A stretch of 64,000 nt of DNA. Origin: Alentia gelatinosa (lineage: Eukaryota; Annelida; Polychaeta; Phyllodocida; Polynoidae). The DNA lies in assembly GCA_950022655.1 (NCBI GenBank), contig OX465584.1, positions 32,182,988-32,246,987 of the forward strand. Reading direction: 5' to 3'. This document shows positions 48,188-58,979 of this stretch, in pieces. The translations under genes were made by a program, and so were the position numbers. Below the pieces are notes generated by a model that ran no database searches, had not been told where the DNA came from, and worked only from the letters and a program-made list of their open reading frames with translations. Position 1 is the stretch's first letter. Each line of letters starts with the position of its first letter.

Positions 48188-48552
48188 TGCGTGTGCCCCC
48201 CGCGTGGCAGGAAGAGAGGGTTGTCCCCAGCCACTTGGGGTCAGCACTACCGCCTGCTGGTCAAACGTTTGCCAACCGCCTGTCTAGGGTCGTTGGTCCG
48301 TGAAATGGCCGGTCCCCTGGAGCCGCTGGCCCGGCCAACCACTCCGAGACCGGTCCGGGACCACCGGGCGGCATGAGCGCCCATGCACTCCCATCCCCGC
48401 CCTCCACGCCCTCCACGCACGCCCATGCTGCCCCTGCCCCAACCAGCTCCATCCACCCTACCATCTCAGTACCACTCACTATCGATATCACCTATATGGA
48501 GGCCCCACACCATCATTGGTGCCCATCGCAACACACTCTCTTGATCATCTCG

Positions 48553-48597
48553 TGCCAGCCCACCGCCTACACCCATCGTGTAGGCGGTGGGCTGGCA
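48553..48597. repeat. Perfect 20-bp hairpin
   Basis: The arm 48553-48572 (starting TGCCAGCCCACCG) is exactly complementary to 48578-48597 (ending GTGGGCTGGCA) around a five-base loop, CCATC. The arms are GC-rich and the match stops sharply on both sides. Confidence 0.95.
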
Positions 48598-48639
48598 TCC
48601 ATGCCCATCCTACCCTAGTCGAATCATCTATTGTCCATC

Positions 48640-51095
48640 CAAACCATCCACATGCATGTATACCATATACAACCCTATTCCATCACCCATGTACCAGCTC
48701 TCCAAGCATAGATTATGCACTCTGATTGTATCGCTGTGCCAACATACCCTATTGGCGCAAAATGTATCCCATATATTATATTTCATATATCTTAATTTCT
48801 GAGCAATTTGAGGAGTGCTTTGTGATCTATTTGTGAGAGAGATATACGCGTACTATAGAGTAACCATTATATAAATAGTCATTTTGGGTGAGGTGTCAAT
48901 TCAGGCATAGTTTCTTGGACTACTTTCTTGAGTGGAAAACATCTCATGTGTTGCAGGGTTGTCTTTTGTTGTGGGTTTTTTTCCCGACAAAATCCATGTA
49001 CTTTTTTGAAGCGGCAGCCTCATCATCTGTGGATGGACACTGCTAGCCTATAGTTGAAGAAGAATCTAGTGGAATGTTAGTGAAGCTTATTTGACACTAA
49101 CGTTCTCCCCCACTCACATGTTCACGATTTGGGATTCAATCTGTTTGACAATTACAGTGTTTTCTAACCCAGATGTAGTTAAAGTTCCTGTTCCGGTGTA
49201 TCATATGATTGGTTTGGAGCGGAGATTAGTAAGCCCAATCACCACGATAGATCTGCGAAGAGAGTGCCATGTACCTGTGCTCCTTCTACTCCACCCCGCC
49301 GCCATCACCCACGCTAACTCCAGTCTCTCCCTCTCCCTGATTTGCACTGGATTTTGTAATGTTCTTGAATACCAATTCAAAAATTTTAGAACCATGTGTG
49401 TATACACTCTGTTGTCCAGACTTGTTTGTGTTTGGTCTTCTAAAAATGTTTGGATGGACAATGGGTGGAGAATAGAGGACTGCCTTTAGGGATGAGCAGA
49501 TTTCCGTATCCCTGCTTTCCGCTAAGTGGCGTGGAGCCCCAGAAAGGCATTCACCAAACAGCAGGAGACTGTATTACTACAATTAAATACTATTACTCCC
49601 ATGAATTCAAGTTAACAACGTTCATGAAATATATAACGAGAGGTACAATTATCGTACTAATATCGTACCCAACACTGGTTGGATATTTTTCACACTACGT
49701 GAAAGGGCGTTCGGTACAAGTTTCCTATGCTAAGTTTCTTGAGAAAGAAACAGTTAGATACCAAGGGTGGATTATCAATATTTTTCCTTTTTTTATTTAC
49801 TTTTAACGCATATATCTTTCAAGTAGTGGGTCCTGGATTATGAAAGGTGATGAGATTTAGATCTTGAAAGCGATAGTCTATTATGAAATAGGGTTGGGGG
49901 GTTAACGGTCACCCTAATAGGTGCGGGGGCAAAAAGGGTCTGACTCACTTTAATCTGCCCCACACCTGTGCTACAATCTCCTTAATACAATATCAAAATG
50001 CCATATCCTAATACTCAAAGAAGTGAGTTGAAGTCATCGAAAACCATTACTGATACATCATCCTTCAGGAGCCAATTGGGCTGAAAGGAAACTAACACTT
50101 CTTTTTTTAATTTCACAAAAAAAAACTTGGTACCATCCTTTACCTTTAAGAAAGATTCTCGTATCCCTTCAGCTTTGCACCAAAATGCAATCTGCCATCG
50201 TCTCTTCTTTCCCATCTCGTGTTGTTTTGGAAGGAAGTGGAGAACTCGGAAGGGTAGACAGGGTGTGGGAGGGGTGGGTCGGGTGGTGGGAGGGGGTGGC
50301 AGTGGGATGGAGGCTGGCTTTGATTAGATATAGGAGTCCACTGAAGCGTTCACAGCCTGGCGACTTGCGCCGATGAGTGAACTTGGCCGTATGGCAGTGC
50401 AGACATCTGACGTGTGCTGTATCAATACGACCATTTCCCGTTACGTATTTTCCTTAAGTGTAGCCGCGTTCAGTTTGTGTAGTCTTCGGCGTGTAGTGTG
50501 GTAAAAGGTGTACTTGACAGTTTCGTTTTCATATGTATTCAACTTGCATGATTGTAACATTTTCAAATATTTCATCCTTTTGTTTTTATTTCACTAATTC
50601 TAATTGATGAACTATTTTGATTATTCTATATATTCCATGACCTGGTAAAATAGAAATGTTTGACTTCATGATAATTGCCAATCTCCTGGAAACAAATTCT
50701 GATTTCTATGAAATATAAAACTATGAAGAATAAAAAAGTTAATGAGAATCACTTATGTCTTAACCAGTTAAAGTTACTGGGCGGAAGAGTAGATTTATTA
50801 TATTTTACTTTTGATGATTTATTGGCATAGATTACCATTACTGGTCACGGCTTTCGCTCATATGATCAACTAGCAAGTAATGGTATAAGGCCAAAATATA
50901 AATAAGTGTGTTTCTGGTTATGTGCCCCCCCCCCCCCCCCCCCCCCACCTCCCACTTAGCAAAACCAAAAGATAAAACAGGGCAACATCTGTAGACCTTA
51001 GATTTGAATATCTATTTTCATTGAGAACAGTCGATTGCTTTTTTGTGTATTCTTGAGAGATAATAATCTAAAGTTAGCATGGCTATCGTAGTTTA
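48640..51095. other. Gene-free stretch
   Basis: Contains a 22-base C run at 50925-50946. Frames of 118 and 132 codons (49450-49806, 49091-49489) are unrecognised. Confidence 0.5.
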
Positions 51096-51099
51096 CTGC

Positions 51100-51243
51100 A
51101 AAGTGTCTGCTTATGTGGGGTGTCTGCTTACACAGGGCTGAAATAAACATCTGATATAAGGGGCTGCTATTCTGAGCAAAAGTGTCCATTAACACAGGGT
51201 GTCCGCTTATGCAAGGTATTTGTTAGGCGGCGTTCTATTGTGG
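51100..51243 (-). mobile_element. Transposon end, family A, inverted copy
   Basis: Read on the minus strand from 51243 it begins CACAATAGAACGCCGCCTAA, with about 22 of 28 bases as at 6051. Repeated GTGTCYGCTTA words follow (51104, 51119, 51200), as in the sub-terminal repeats of the first copy. Confidence 0.5.
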
Positions 51244-52900
51244 AATGTTCTAGAGACTGGTGCCATAGCATGCCATCTTTGGGCTCCAAATCAGAAATCA
51301 AATTTCAAAAAAGCTTTGCAATATGATCTTTAGCTTACTGTTCTAAGTGCTGTTACAGCACTTTGTCGGATTCGCACGGTACCTTTCAAGAGTTTATGTA
51401 CATATGGTTTAGCAAATGTGTTTCTTTGCAATAACTCAGGTACAAAATAGCTAACTAGTCTAATTTATTAACAGAAGTATCACACTGGTTCAGCAGGGAT
51501 GTTGATGACAGAGATTATGGTATTTCATTGTTTTAATCAAGATTCATGTATTTGCACTGTCATACTCAGAGGATTTGGACTTCATAGTGTTTGTGCACTC
51601 TGGTGCTCTAAGTGCATATCCACTATGCTCTATTTTACAATTTCTGTAGCTGCTCTATCAGATGACCTTATGTGCAGCTAATGCTGTCTTAGCAAACAGA
51701 CATAAATAGCATTAAATGATAATCCTTGTGAAAGTTACAAAAGAGGGTCTTCACATTCGATCCTAGATTATTTCATTGATCCCAGGGTCTTTTTAGCACC
51801 TTCCACATAGTAGCCAATATGCTATTATTCTAATTGAAGGATTATGACTGTTCACAGTGGCAGACTTTTCACAATTGATCTGCAGTCAGGAACCACTCAC
51901 GCCAGGTTGGTAAATGGAAACAGTCACACAGAAAAGTCCTCACTGATTAATTGTGCACAGACTCTGCAATAAGGCCACCACTGACTGACTTGGTCAACGA
52001 CTGACAGAATGAAAGGGGTTTGAAATTGTCAGTGATGGTCATTTTGTTTGGAGGACAGTTCTGTCGGACCTCCAATTTTTCTATACAGATGTGCAATCGT
52101 TGGCCACCACCAACCGACTCAATTAATTGGTGCCATTTTCATCGGCCAGTGGAATAGACCAATGTGATTAAGTTTCTTCATAGATGTAGGACTGGGACTT
52201 TTTCATTTGATATGCTTATAATGGACAGCAGCTCAATTGTAAAGCTTGAGCCATTGGATTGTTTTCAATGAATGTAAAGTTAAGAGTTTCATTATGCCAT
52301 CTTTTTTTTGTAACAGGTTCTTGTGTGTTCAGTGGAATTACCAACTTAGGTTTTTTAGTTTAGCAAGAAAAAAAACTATCAATAAGGATTGTGCATACTA
52401 TCTATGAATTAAATGAATACAGGGTGAGTTTGGTTTAATTGATTCGGTTCTGGGAAGATTTGGTGTATATAAATGTATTGAGTTTAAAGAATGAGGTGTA
52501 GTTAAACACACACAAAGAGAAACAGATTTCAGTCAACCGACCCCACTCTGTCTAATTATCATTATATACTTGAATATCATTGATATAAATGCCATTTTAG
52601 TACTTTGAAAAAAGTAAAATGGTCTGGAGGGACAAGCCTCATTCATTCAACACTTCGTGAGAAATGAAACCTGTTTATCTAAGCAGTAAGTGTGAGACAT
52701 CAGCACATGGGCATATCATTATATGATAGTTGTACTAATAAATGGTGGCCTTTGTATACAAAAGCCTTTTTTTTCTTGAAAAATATAGCCGGGGATTACA
52801 ATTTTCCTTCTGCTAGTTAGTTTACAAATAAAACTCTTTCATACTCTTCATATCATCATTATTGTTGGTAGTGGAAGTGGAAATGAAAAAGATTGAAAAA
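51244..52900. other. Gene-free stretch
   Basis: AT-rich. No recognised sequence. Confidence 0.5.
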
Positions 52901-52910
52901 AGACATAACT

Positions 52911-52912
52911 CC

Positions 52913-52943
<31 letters not shown>

Positions 52944-52958
52944 ACATACACACACACT
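52911..52958. repeat. C19 run followed by (CA)n
   Basis: Nineteen C (52911-52929) followed directly by CA dinucleotides with one TA interruption. Confidence 0.95.
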
Positions 52959-53239
52959 TAGGTTTTTTTGGGAGGTAACCAAAAATACACCTCTCTCTGT
53001 CCAAGTGAAATACTCTGAATTTTTGTTTTCAGTTTTTCTTGTCTTTGTAGCATTCCCACTTACAAGCTCGAATGTCCTTATAAACCACACAACCAGGCAT
53101 TAATGTAATGGCGCACCGTTGGACGCAGTAGGAATTGACTGTTGGCATCTCTCCTGCTGATCTCACCCACTGACATTAGCGATGACATCTGGAAAAAGTG
53201 ACCGAGTAACTCAGCACATTTTAAAATAACAGATAGAAA

Positions 53240-54620
53240 AGAAATTAGGTTGGTGATCTGAGAGTGGGCGTGTGTGGATGGACCTTCATGCACCTCTCGC
53301 TACCCACACAGGCGGAGTTGTGTAACCTCTGAAGAAAGCAGCGCAGAGCAGCTCGCCAGGGTGTATATGTACCCAATGCTAACTCATCATCATCCATATT
53401 GACTGGTGTCGTCAATATTTTACCGAGCCCCTCTCCCGAGTCCGTCTGAACTGGGAGGGCGGGCGTTGGGAGGGGGTTCGGTGGAGATGGGGGTGGAGGT
53501 GCTGGTGGTGAGGGTGGTGGTGGGGCGGGGCGGGGGTGATGTGGTAATGGTTGCAGCTCAGACAGACGTCTATATCTACCAACTCCAGCTCTAGTGTGTA
53601 GCTCAGAGGCACTCCTACCCACTCCATACCCAACCCCTCCCATCCTCCAACCCCCTATAACTCCACAACCATTGGTGCACCCCACCACCAGCACCACGCC
53701 CTCCTCACCCACCTTTCTACCCACTCAGACGCAACCCCTCCCCTCAGCCCTCCACCTCACACCCTACCACCCAAACCCACCCACATCCCGCCCCAGCCAG
53801 TTTGTACTCATTGACCCCCCCCCCCCCATTCCACCCACCCACACATCTCCTCCCCATCCCCGTCGCTCACGGCTCAGCGCTCTCGTTGCCGTCGCTGCGC
53901 TTCGCCGCCGCTTAACCAGGGGGCGCTACGGTGCCTCGGAACGCTGAGGGAACGCCCGGGGTGGGTCGGTGGGACGCGGGGTTTAGAACTCGACGCGGCT
54001 CCAGTGGTAGAAGGAGTATACTTTGTGAAGCACCTTGGGACGTCTCGGAGGGAGAGACAGAGAAGGGACGTGTTTACCTGAGGACACGCCGCGCGTACAG
54101 ACCGCCCGGCGTGCAGACGGCAAAGCCGGCCCACTCCACGCGTGCAATACACGTGCCGAGCGCAGGATATATACGTACACCAGTACAGTACGCGTGCGGG
54201 TGACCTCATAGAGGGCGACAAAAACACTTCTTTTGACAAGTCATTCACAACATAACTAAACAAGTGTGCACTTCATACACACTGATAAACACGTGCATGT
54301 ATGTTCGCATACACATGCACGTCCCGGAGAAGTAACCCACTCTGTCACGTGATTCAAAGTGGGTGATTTCCGTCACGTTGGGCAAGCGTCCAACGCACTG
54401 ACCAGCACCGGTTACGCTTTGACCCTCCTACAGGCATCCTCCAGGGTGGGTATAGCAACCCGGCCAGCTGGAGGAAGGAATCCCAGTGAGGGGCACGGCC
54501 AGAGACCCCGGTGAACCGGGAGGACAGGAGGGAAGACCCGGGAAGGATCCACTTCCCGCCGGGCCCTGGGACCCTCGCACGCCTTTTCAGTAGCGGTACG
54601 TATGTACGCATTACTCTATA
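53240..54620. other. Large GC-rich island
   Basis: Frames of 115-159 codons on both strands overlap and are proline-, glycine- or histidine-rich. There is a 13-base C run at 53815-53827. It carries a strong CTCF-like site at 53914 and a half-match (TAGAGGGCGACA) at 54209. It could be a CpG-island promoter, but I cannot identify an exon. Confidence 0.4.
53914..53931 (+). promoter_or_regulatory. CTCF-like site, plus orientation (strong)
   Basis: AACCAGGGGGCGCTACGG closely matches the CTCF core CCAGGGGGCGCTA. Confidence 0.5.
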
Positions 54621-57310
54621 CTCCACAGATAGAAAGGGAATGTCGGGGTCAGGGTGTCTGTGTCTATGTCTATACCTGAGTGTGGGAAAAGTCTGAGACA
54701 TACAGGATGTGGGGTCGGTGGGGATGGCTCGACCTCCTTCTCTCCTGCTGACCCCTTCCCTGAACTAACCGCTTTTCACGCTGACCACTCCATTGACTGC
54801 CAGTCACCAGGACATGCACTTACGTTTAAAATAAGGGTTTGCTTGTATTGTTTTTAACGTTGTGGACAGGGTAAACCAGGGAGACATCGGGGTGGACATC
54901 TTCATTCGCGCAGGTGGTTTAACACAACCACCTTGCCGCACTGACTTTTAGGGGGAGGGATGTACATGGGGTATGACATACCAGCGCACACGCTCCCCAT
55001 GACATGGGGTATTCACTGATGGGAGTCGACACTAATTACACACTCACGGGGCAGATGTTTGCATACATGTACCTGTAAGGGCCCGGGGGCGTGTAGGGGT
55101 GGGGGTCAGAGTGGGAGAGCCCCCCTACACACACCCCTTCATCTACAGGATCCGGTGCCTCAATATGGGAGTTGTCGCTTTAGTTTTTACTGTGACAGAA
55201 GCGTCAATCACGCGTCAGTGTGAGGGGTTGGTAAGAGTAGGAGAATTTGAGGGAGGTTATAAAACAGACACCCGTCACTCTTTTTAAAGTTCCGTGAAAG
55301 TTGTAGGAACTGTGGTATCGGTAGACTTACAGAGCTTCCTGATAAACTAACATAAAGACTTACGAGTATAACATTTTTTTCTCCTTTCTGTAAATATTAT
55401 AGATTTATTGGGAAAAAAAGTTCTGCTACATCTTTTACGCATTGTAACATATAGACTCACCACGTGTAGCGACACCATGGCAATTTAGCGGAAGATATGG
55501 ATGTTAATAACTGCATGTATTTAGATAGTGTGTGCTTCACAGTACATGTTGTATCTCAAAATGACATCAATCTAACATTGTTTTTCATACATTTGATTAT
55601 GGTACAGTCTACCATGATTAATTTTAATATGGATCTATTGAACAATGATGTAGGCTACATGTATCTATATATGTTCATCAATATATATGTCATACTTGCT
55701 ACGCATACACAATATATATATATGTCATACTTGCTACGCATACACACAACCAGATGCATAACGCTGTACATTATATGGAATGTATAGATTTACATTAGAG
55801 TAACAGACATTTATTTCCTTTTAGAGTATGATGTAAGCTCTTAGATTTTATTTATTTATAAACTCACAATCGTATTGTAAATTTTTAATTATGGTGCATT
55901 TAATGATGTGCAATGTAAGTTTAAATCCAAGTACCACTAAACCTGACATGTCCACGTCTTATCTCGGCCAATGACAGTGCCCCAAATTTCCTACGAAAAA
56001 ATACTTACTTGATGAGTAACTATGACTGTTCGGGGCACCTAATATACAGTAGTGCAACGATGGGCCAAACCATTTTATGAACCTATTTAGTAACCAGACA
56101 TATCATATACCAAATCTAAGCTAGGACATCCTTGTTCATGAGAGGGTATATATATTCTTTCGTAATTGTAGCAATATATTTCTTTTTTTAACACTTCAGT
56201 TGCTTTTTTGTTCTTGCAAATTTCCTTACCATATTTGATATGAATTTACGTCTCCAGATGGACCTTTTTTGTTTTATGAGACATACTATTTTCATACTTA
56301 TTTTTAGATTAGTGAGTGGTTTTTAAAAAATTGTAGATTGAGCCGACATGATGTCCTGTTACTGTTACTGTGTCTATGCCAAGTATCTTGCAATGTTGTA
56401 CTCGGACCTACCCAAAATACTTTATATATTTCATCATTGTACATGTATGTTGCTTACATCTGGGTGTCAGCATGAAATGAAATATGGTGTTGCTTTTGTA
56501 TTGAGAACAATTTTGTGTATGAACTACTATATGAACCAGTGCAGTTAATAATCATCATCGAACCAAAGTACATGTATTTTGATGCCATGATCGGTCATCC
56601 AATATATCCCAGCCATTTATCAATGGTTCTATCGCCTACGTTGAAGTTCCATAAAACATATCGTTTCACCTATATTGAGACTAGTATAATTCATTTCATT
56701 TAGAACATCTATTCCAAGAAATATCTATAAATTCCTTGTGCTAGGAATTGGGAGCTCTCCCAAGGATAGCAATAGCTCCAAACAAAGAGGTTCCGTATCT
56801 TAAAGCGAATGGAAACCAGATGCTCTGGATAAATCCAAAGACGCTTTATATGTAATTAGAGAAACATCGCGGGGGTCATAAAAAAGTGGACATTGAAGTG
56901 TTAAAGTGCACGTGGCCACTGAATCGGATCAACGTGTCTAAACTGGTGGATGGTATGGATATGAGTTGAAATGCAGCAGAACTACATGAAGCAGAGGTCT
57001 AGAGGAGTGTCTCAGGGTGGCAGAATATATAAAACAGGGCTCAGTCCCTCAAATCCGTCTTGAGACTACTCACTGCTCAGTGTCGGATTGGACTCTCCTC
57101 CAAACGGTCAATGCCTGCTCTGGGATTAGAATTCTAGGGCTGACATTCAACCGTGACAGTTATATGTATTGTAGTTTGCGGGGTTACCAAAGGCATCGAT
57201 GTAATTTGATAACTTTTAACCACAACTTTGCGGGTGGAAATATGATTTCTTGAAAAGCGGAGATTTCTATAGTTTTCTTGGTGGTTCTTTAGATTAGGAA
57301 CACGCCCCAT
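54621..57310. other. Gene-free stretch
   Basis: AT-rich after 55300. Apart from the 35-bp tandem repeat at 55681 I see nothing. Confidence 0.5.
55681..55747 (+). repeat. 35-bp tandem duplication
   Basis: GTCATACTTGCTACGCATAC, preceded by a TA run, occurs exactly at 55689 and 55724. Confidence 0.9.
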
Positions 57311-57326
57311 ATTTAGTTGGCAAATT

Positions 57327-57409
57327 AGACCAACGAGCATACTCGTTGGTCTGAGCAACGAGTATAGAGAGGTCTGGTCTGAGCAACGAGTAATACTCGT
57401 TGGTCTGAG
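57327..57409. repeat. Cluster of inverted and direct repeats of CAACGAG
   Basis: AGACCAACGAG, four bases, CTCGTTGGTCT (57327-57352) is a perfect 11-bp hairpin. CAACGAGTA-A-TACTCGTTG (57384-57402) is a perfect 9-bp palindrome. GGTCTGAGCAACGAGTA is directly repeated at 57349 and 57376, and ACTCGTTGGTCTGAG at 57341 and 57395. Confidence 0.9.
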
Positions 57410-57514
57410 GGAGGTTGGGTTCTGAGGGGTGGGATGGCTGTGGGGGTAATGGGAGGCATGTAGAAGGTGGGGGTATGTGTGGTTTGAGGGAGGGGCCACC
57501 AGGTAGAGAGATAA

Positions 57515-57563
57515 AGGTCATGTCGTCCCGAGGTCAGCCCCAGAGGTCACGACCTCGAGGTCA
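57515..57563 (+). promoter_or_regulatory. Four direct AGGTCA half-sites
   Basis: AGGTCA occurs at 57515, 57531, 57544 and 57558, all on the plus strand, with an inverted GACCT at 57551. This is the core nuclear-receptor half-site. Confidence 0.35.
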
Positions 57564-57599
57564 ACCCGAGCCCGCAACGTGTAGCTATTGTGTGTAGAC

Positions 57600-57960
57600 A
57601 CCTTGTAGTATCATCGTCTTCGGTGCGGTGGGTGGTACTGGGGGAGGTGGTCGTTGTGGCGATAAGTGGTGGTAGTGGTGGGCGGTGGTGGTTTAGTGCT
57701 ATCAACTGGTGTTTTGTGTCCAGTGGTGGTTGTGGAAAGTAGGATGAGGTGGATGCTTTCGGTGAGTGGCTGTAAGATCGGAGGCATGAAGTCTCTGCTC
57801 TGCGATGTATTTTTGGCGGTAGGCGGTAGATGTTGGTAGTGGATAGTAGTTCTGAGTGGTGGCTGCCGATTGGGAACCTTGCTTTTGGGATAGTATTAGG
57901 TGGGTCAGTATGTTGGCGACAGTGGTAGATGCTGGTGGTGAGTGTGGGTTCAACCTGTAG
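57600..57960. repeat. GGT-rich low-complexity tract
   Basis: Imperfect GGTGGT/GTAGTG repeats on the plus strand. The 157- and 87-codon minus-strand frames are histidine/threonine/proline-rich products of it. Confidence 0.65.
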
Positions 57961-58379
57961 TACATACCGGGTGTGGGTTTTATAGAAAAAGTGCATTTTC
58001 ATATGTTGCTCAATATACATTATGTTAACAGGATATTGGTTGCTGGTAACGATCCAAAAGATGCCAGTAAGTAAGTCTTCAATTACATGTATGTATTTTG
58101 CACATTAATGAGGTGTGTCGCCTTTAAAAGGGGAAGTCTTTAGATACAGAATTAATGGTCTGAGTAGAAGAGATTATTGTAATAGCATAAACGACTTAAA
58201 CTGCCTATACATGCACAAGTAGATACATAAATTGTATATATGAATCTGAACGGAATTAGACAGGTAGATTGATGACAGGAGTGCATGAGTGTAAATTTGG
58301 GCGAGTCAGAGAAAAAGGTGCTGGAACCTCACAGTAAAATGTGAGTTTTGGGTTTTAGAGATATGGCCTAATGCTCGGA

Positions 58380-58880
58380 GGATACTAGTTGCTGGTTGAG
58401 CAACGCGAGCTTGGGCTTGGAGACGGCAGGTGGTTTAGATGGGAGGTTGATGGGTATTGTAGGAGGGCCTTGTGGTATAGACACTGTCAGATGTGGAGTT
58501 TTTAGGGCTGGGAGGTGGGGGTTGGAGTGTGAGGTGCCTGCCTACAAACCACACCTACATGTGGCGCCCCCTTCACGGCAGGCCCATGATGCGCCGCGCA
58601 CAAAGTTAGTGTTGTCGCCGGAACAAATATTAGCGGCTCGCACAGCCAGCGCCGCAGACACGAACAATTTAGTCGGTCAATATTTGTGGCAAGCACGGCT
58701 CCGGCCGACGCTCCATGTGGGGTTTGTGTGGGCACGCCGGCAACAGGCTGGCATCGGCCGCTGGAACCCGGCGCCTCCCCATACACACTGTCACGGGCGG
58801 CGGGGAACTTGCGCCAGACGCGCATCAACATGGGGGAGGGGGAGGATGGGAAGAGGAGGGAGGGGTAAAAAGGAATGGGT
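58380..58880. other. GC-rich island with forkhead-like inverted pair
   Basis: ACAAATATT (58623-58631) and its exact inverse AATATTTGT (58679-58687) flank GAACAATTT, a SOX-like word. GTGAAGGGGGCGCCAC on the minus strand (58561-58576) is a weak CTCF-like match. A 192-codon plus-strand frame (58396-58974) is unrecognised and is opposed by a 109-codon frame. Confidence 0.35.
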
Positions 58881-58979
58881 GAGTGAAAACAGCATACATT
58901 TAGATAAGATGAGGGAGGAGTTGTTCCCTCCTACCACATTTTGCATAGCTCATGTCAAAAACACACGAGAATGATAACT

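Noticed and set aside
53245..53724. 159-codon minus-strand ORF and opposing proline-rich frames.
   Set aside because: The product is low-complexity (proline and glycine runs) from CCA/GGT-rich DNA.
58396..58974. 192-codon plus-strand ORF.
   Set aside because: It lies in a GC-rich island with a 109-codon frame opposite and has no recognised domain; its C-terminal half is biased to arginine and glycine.
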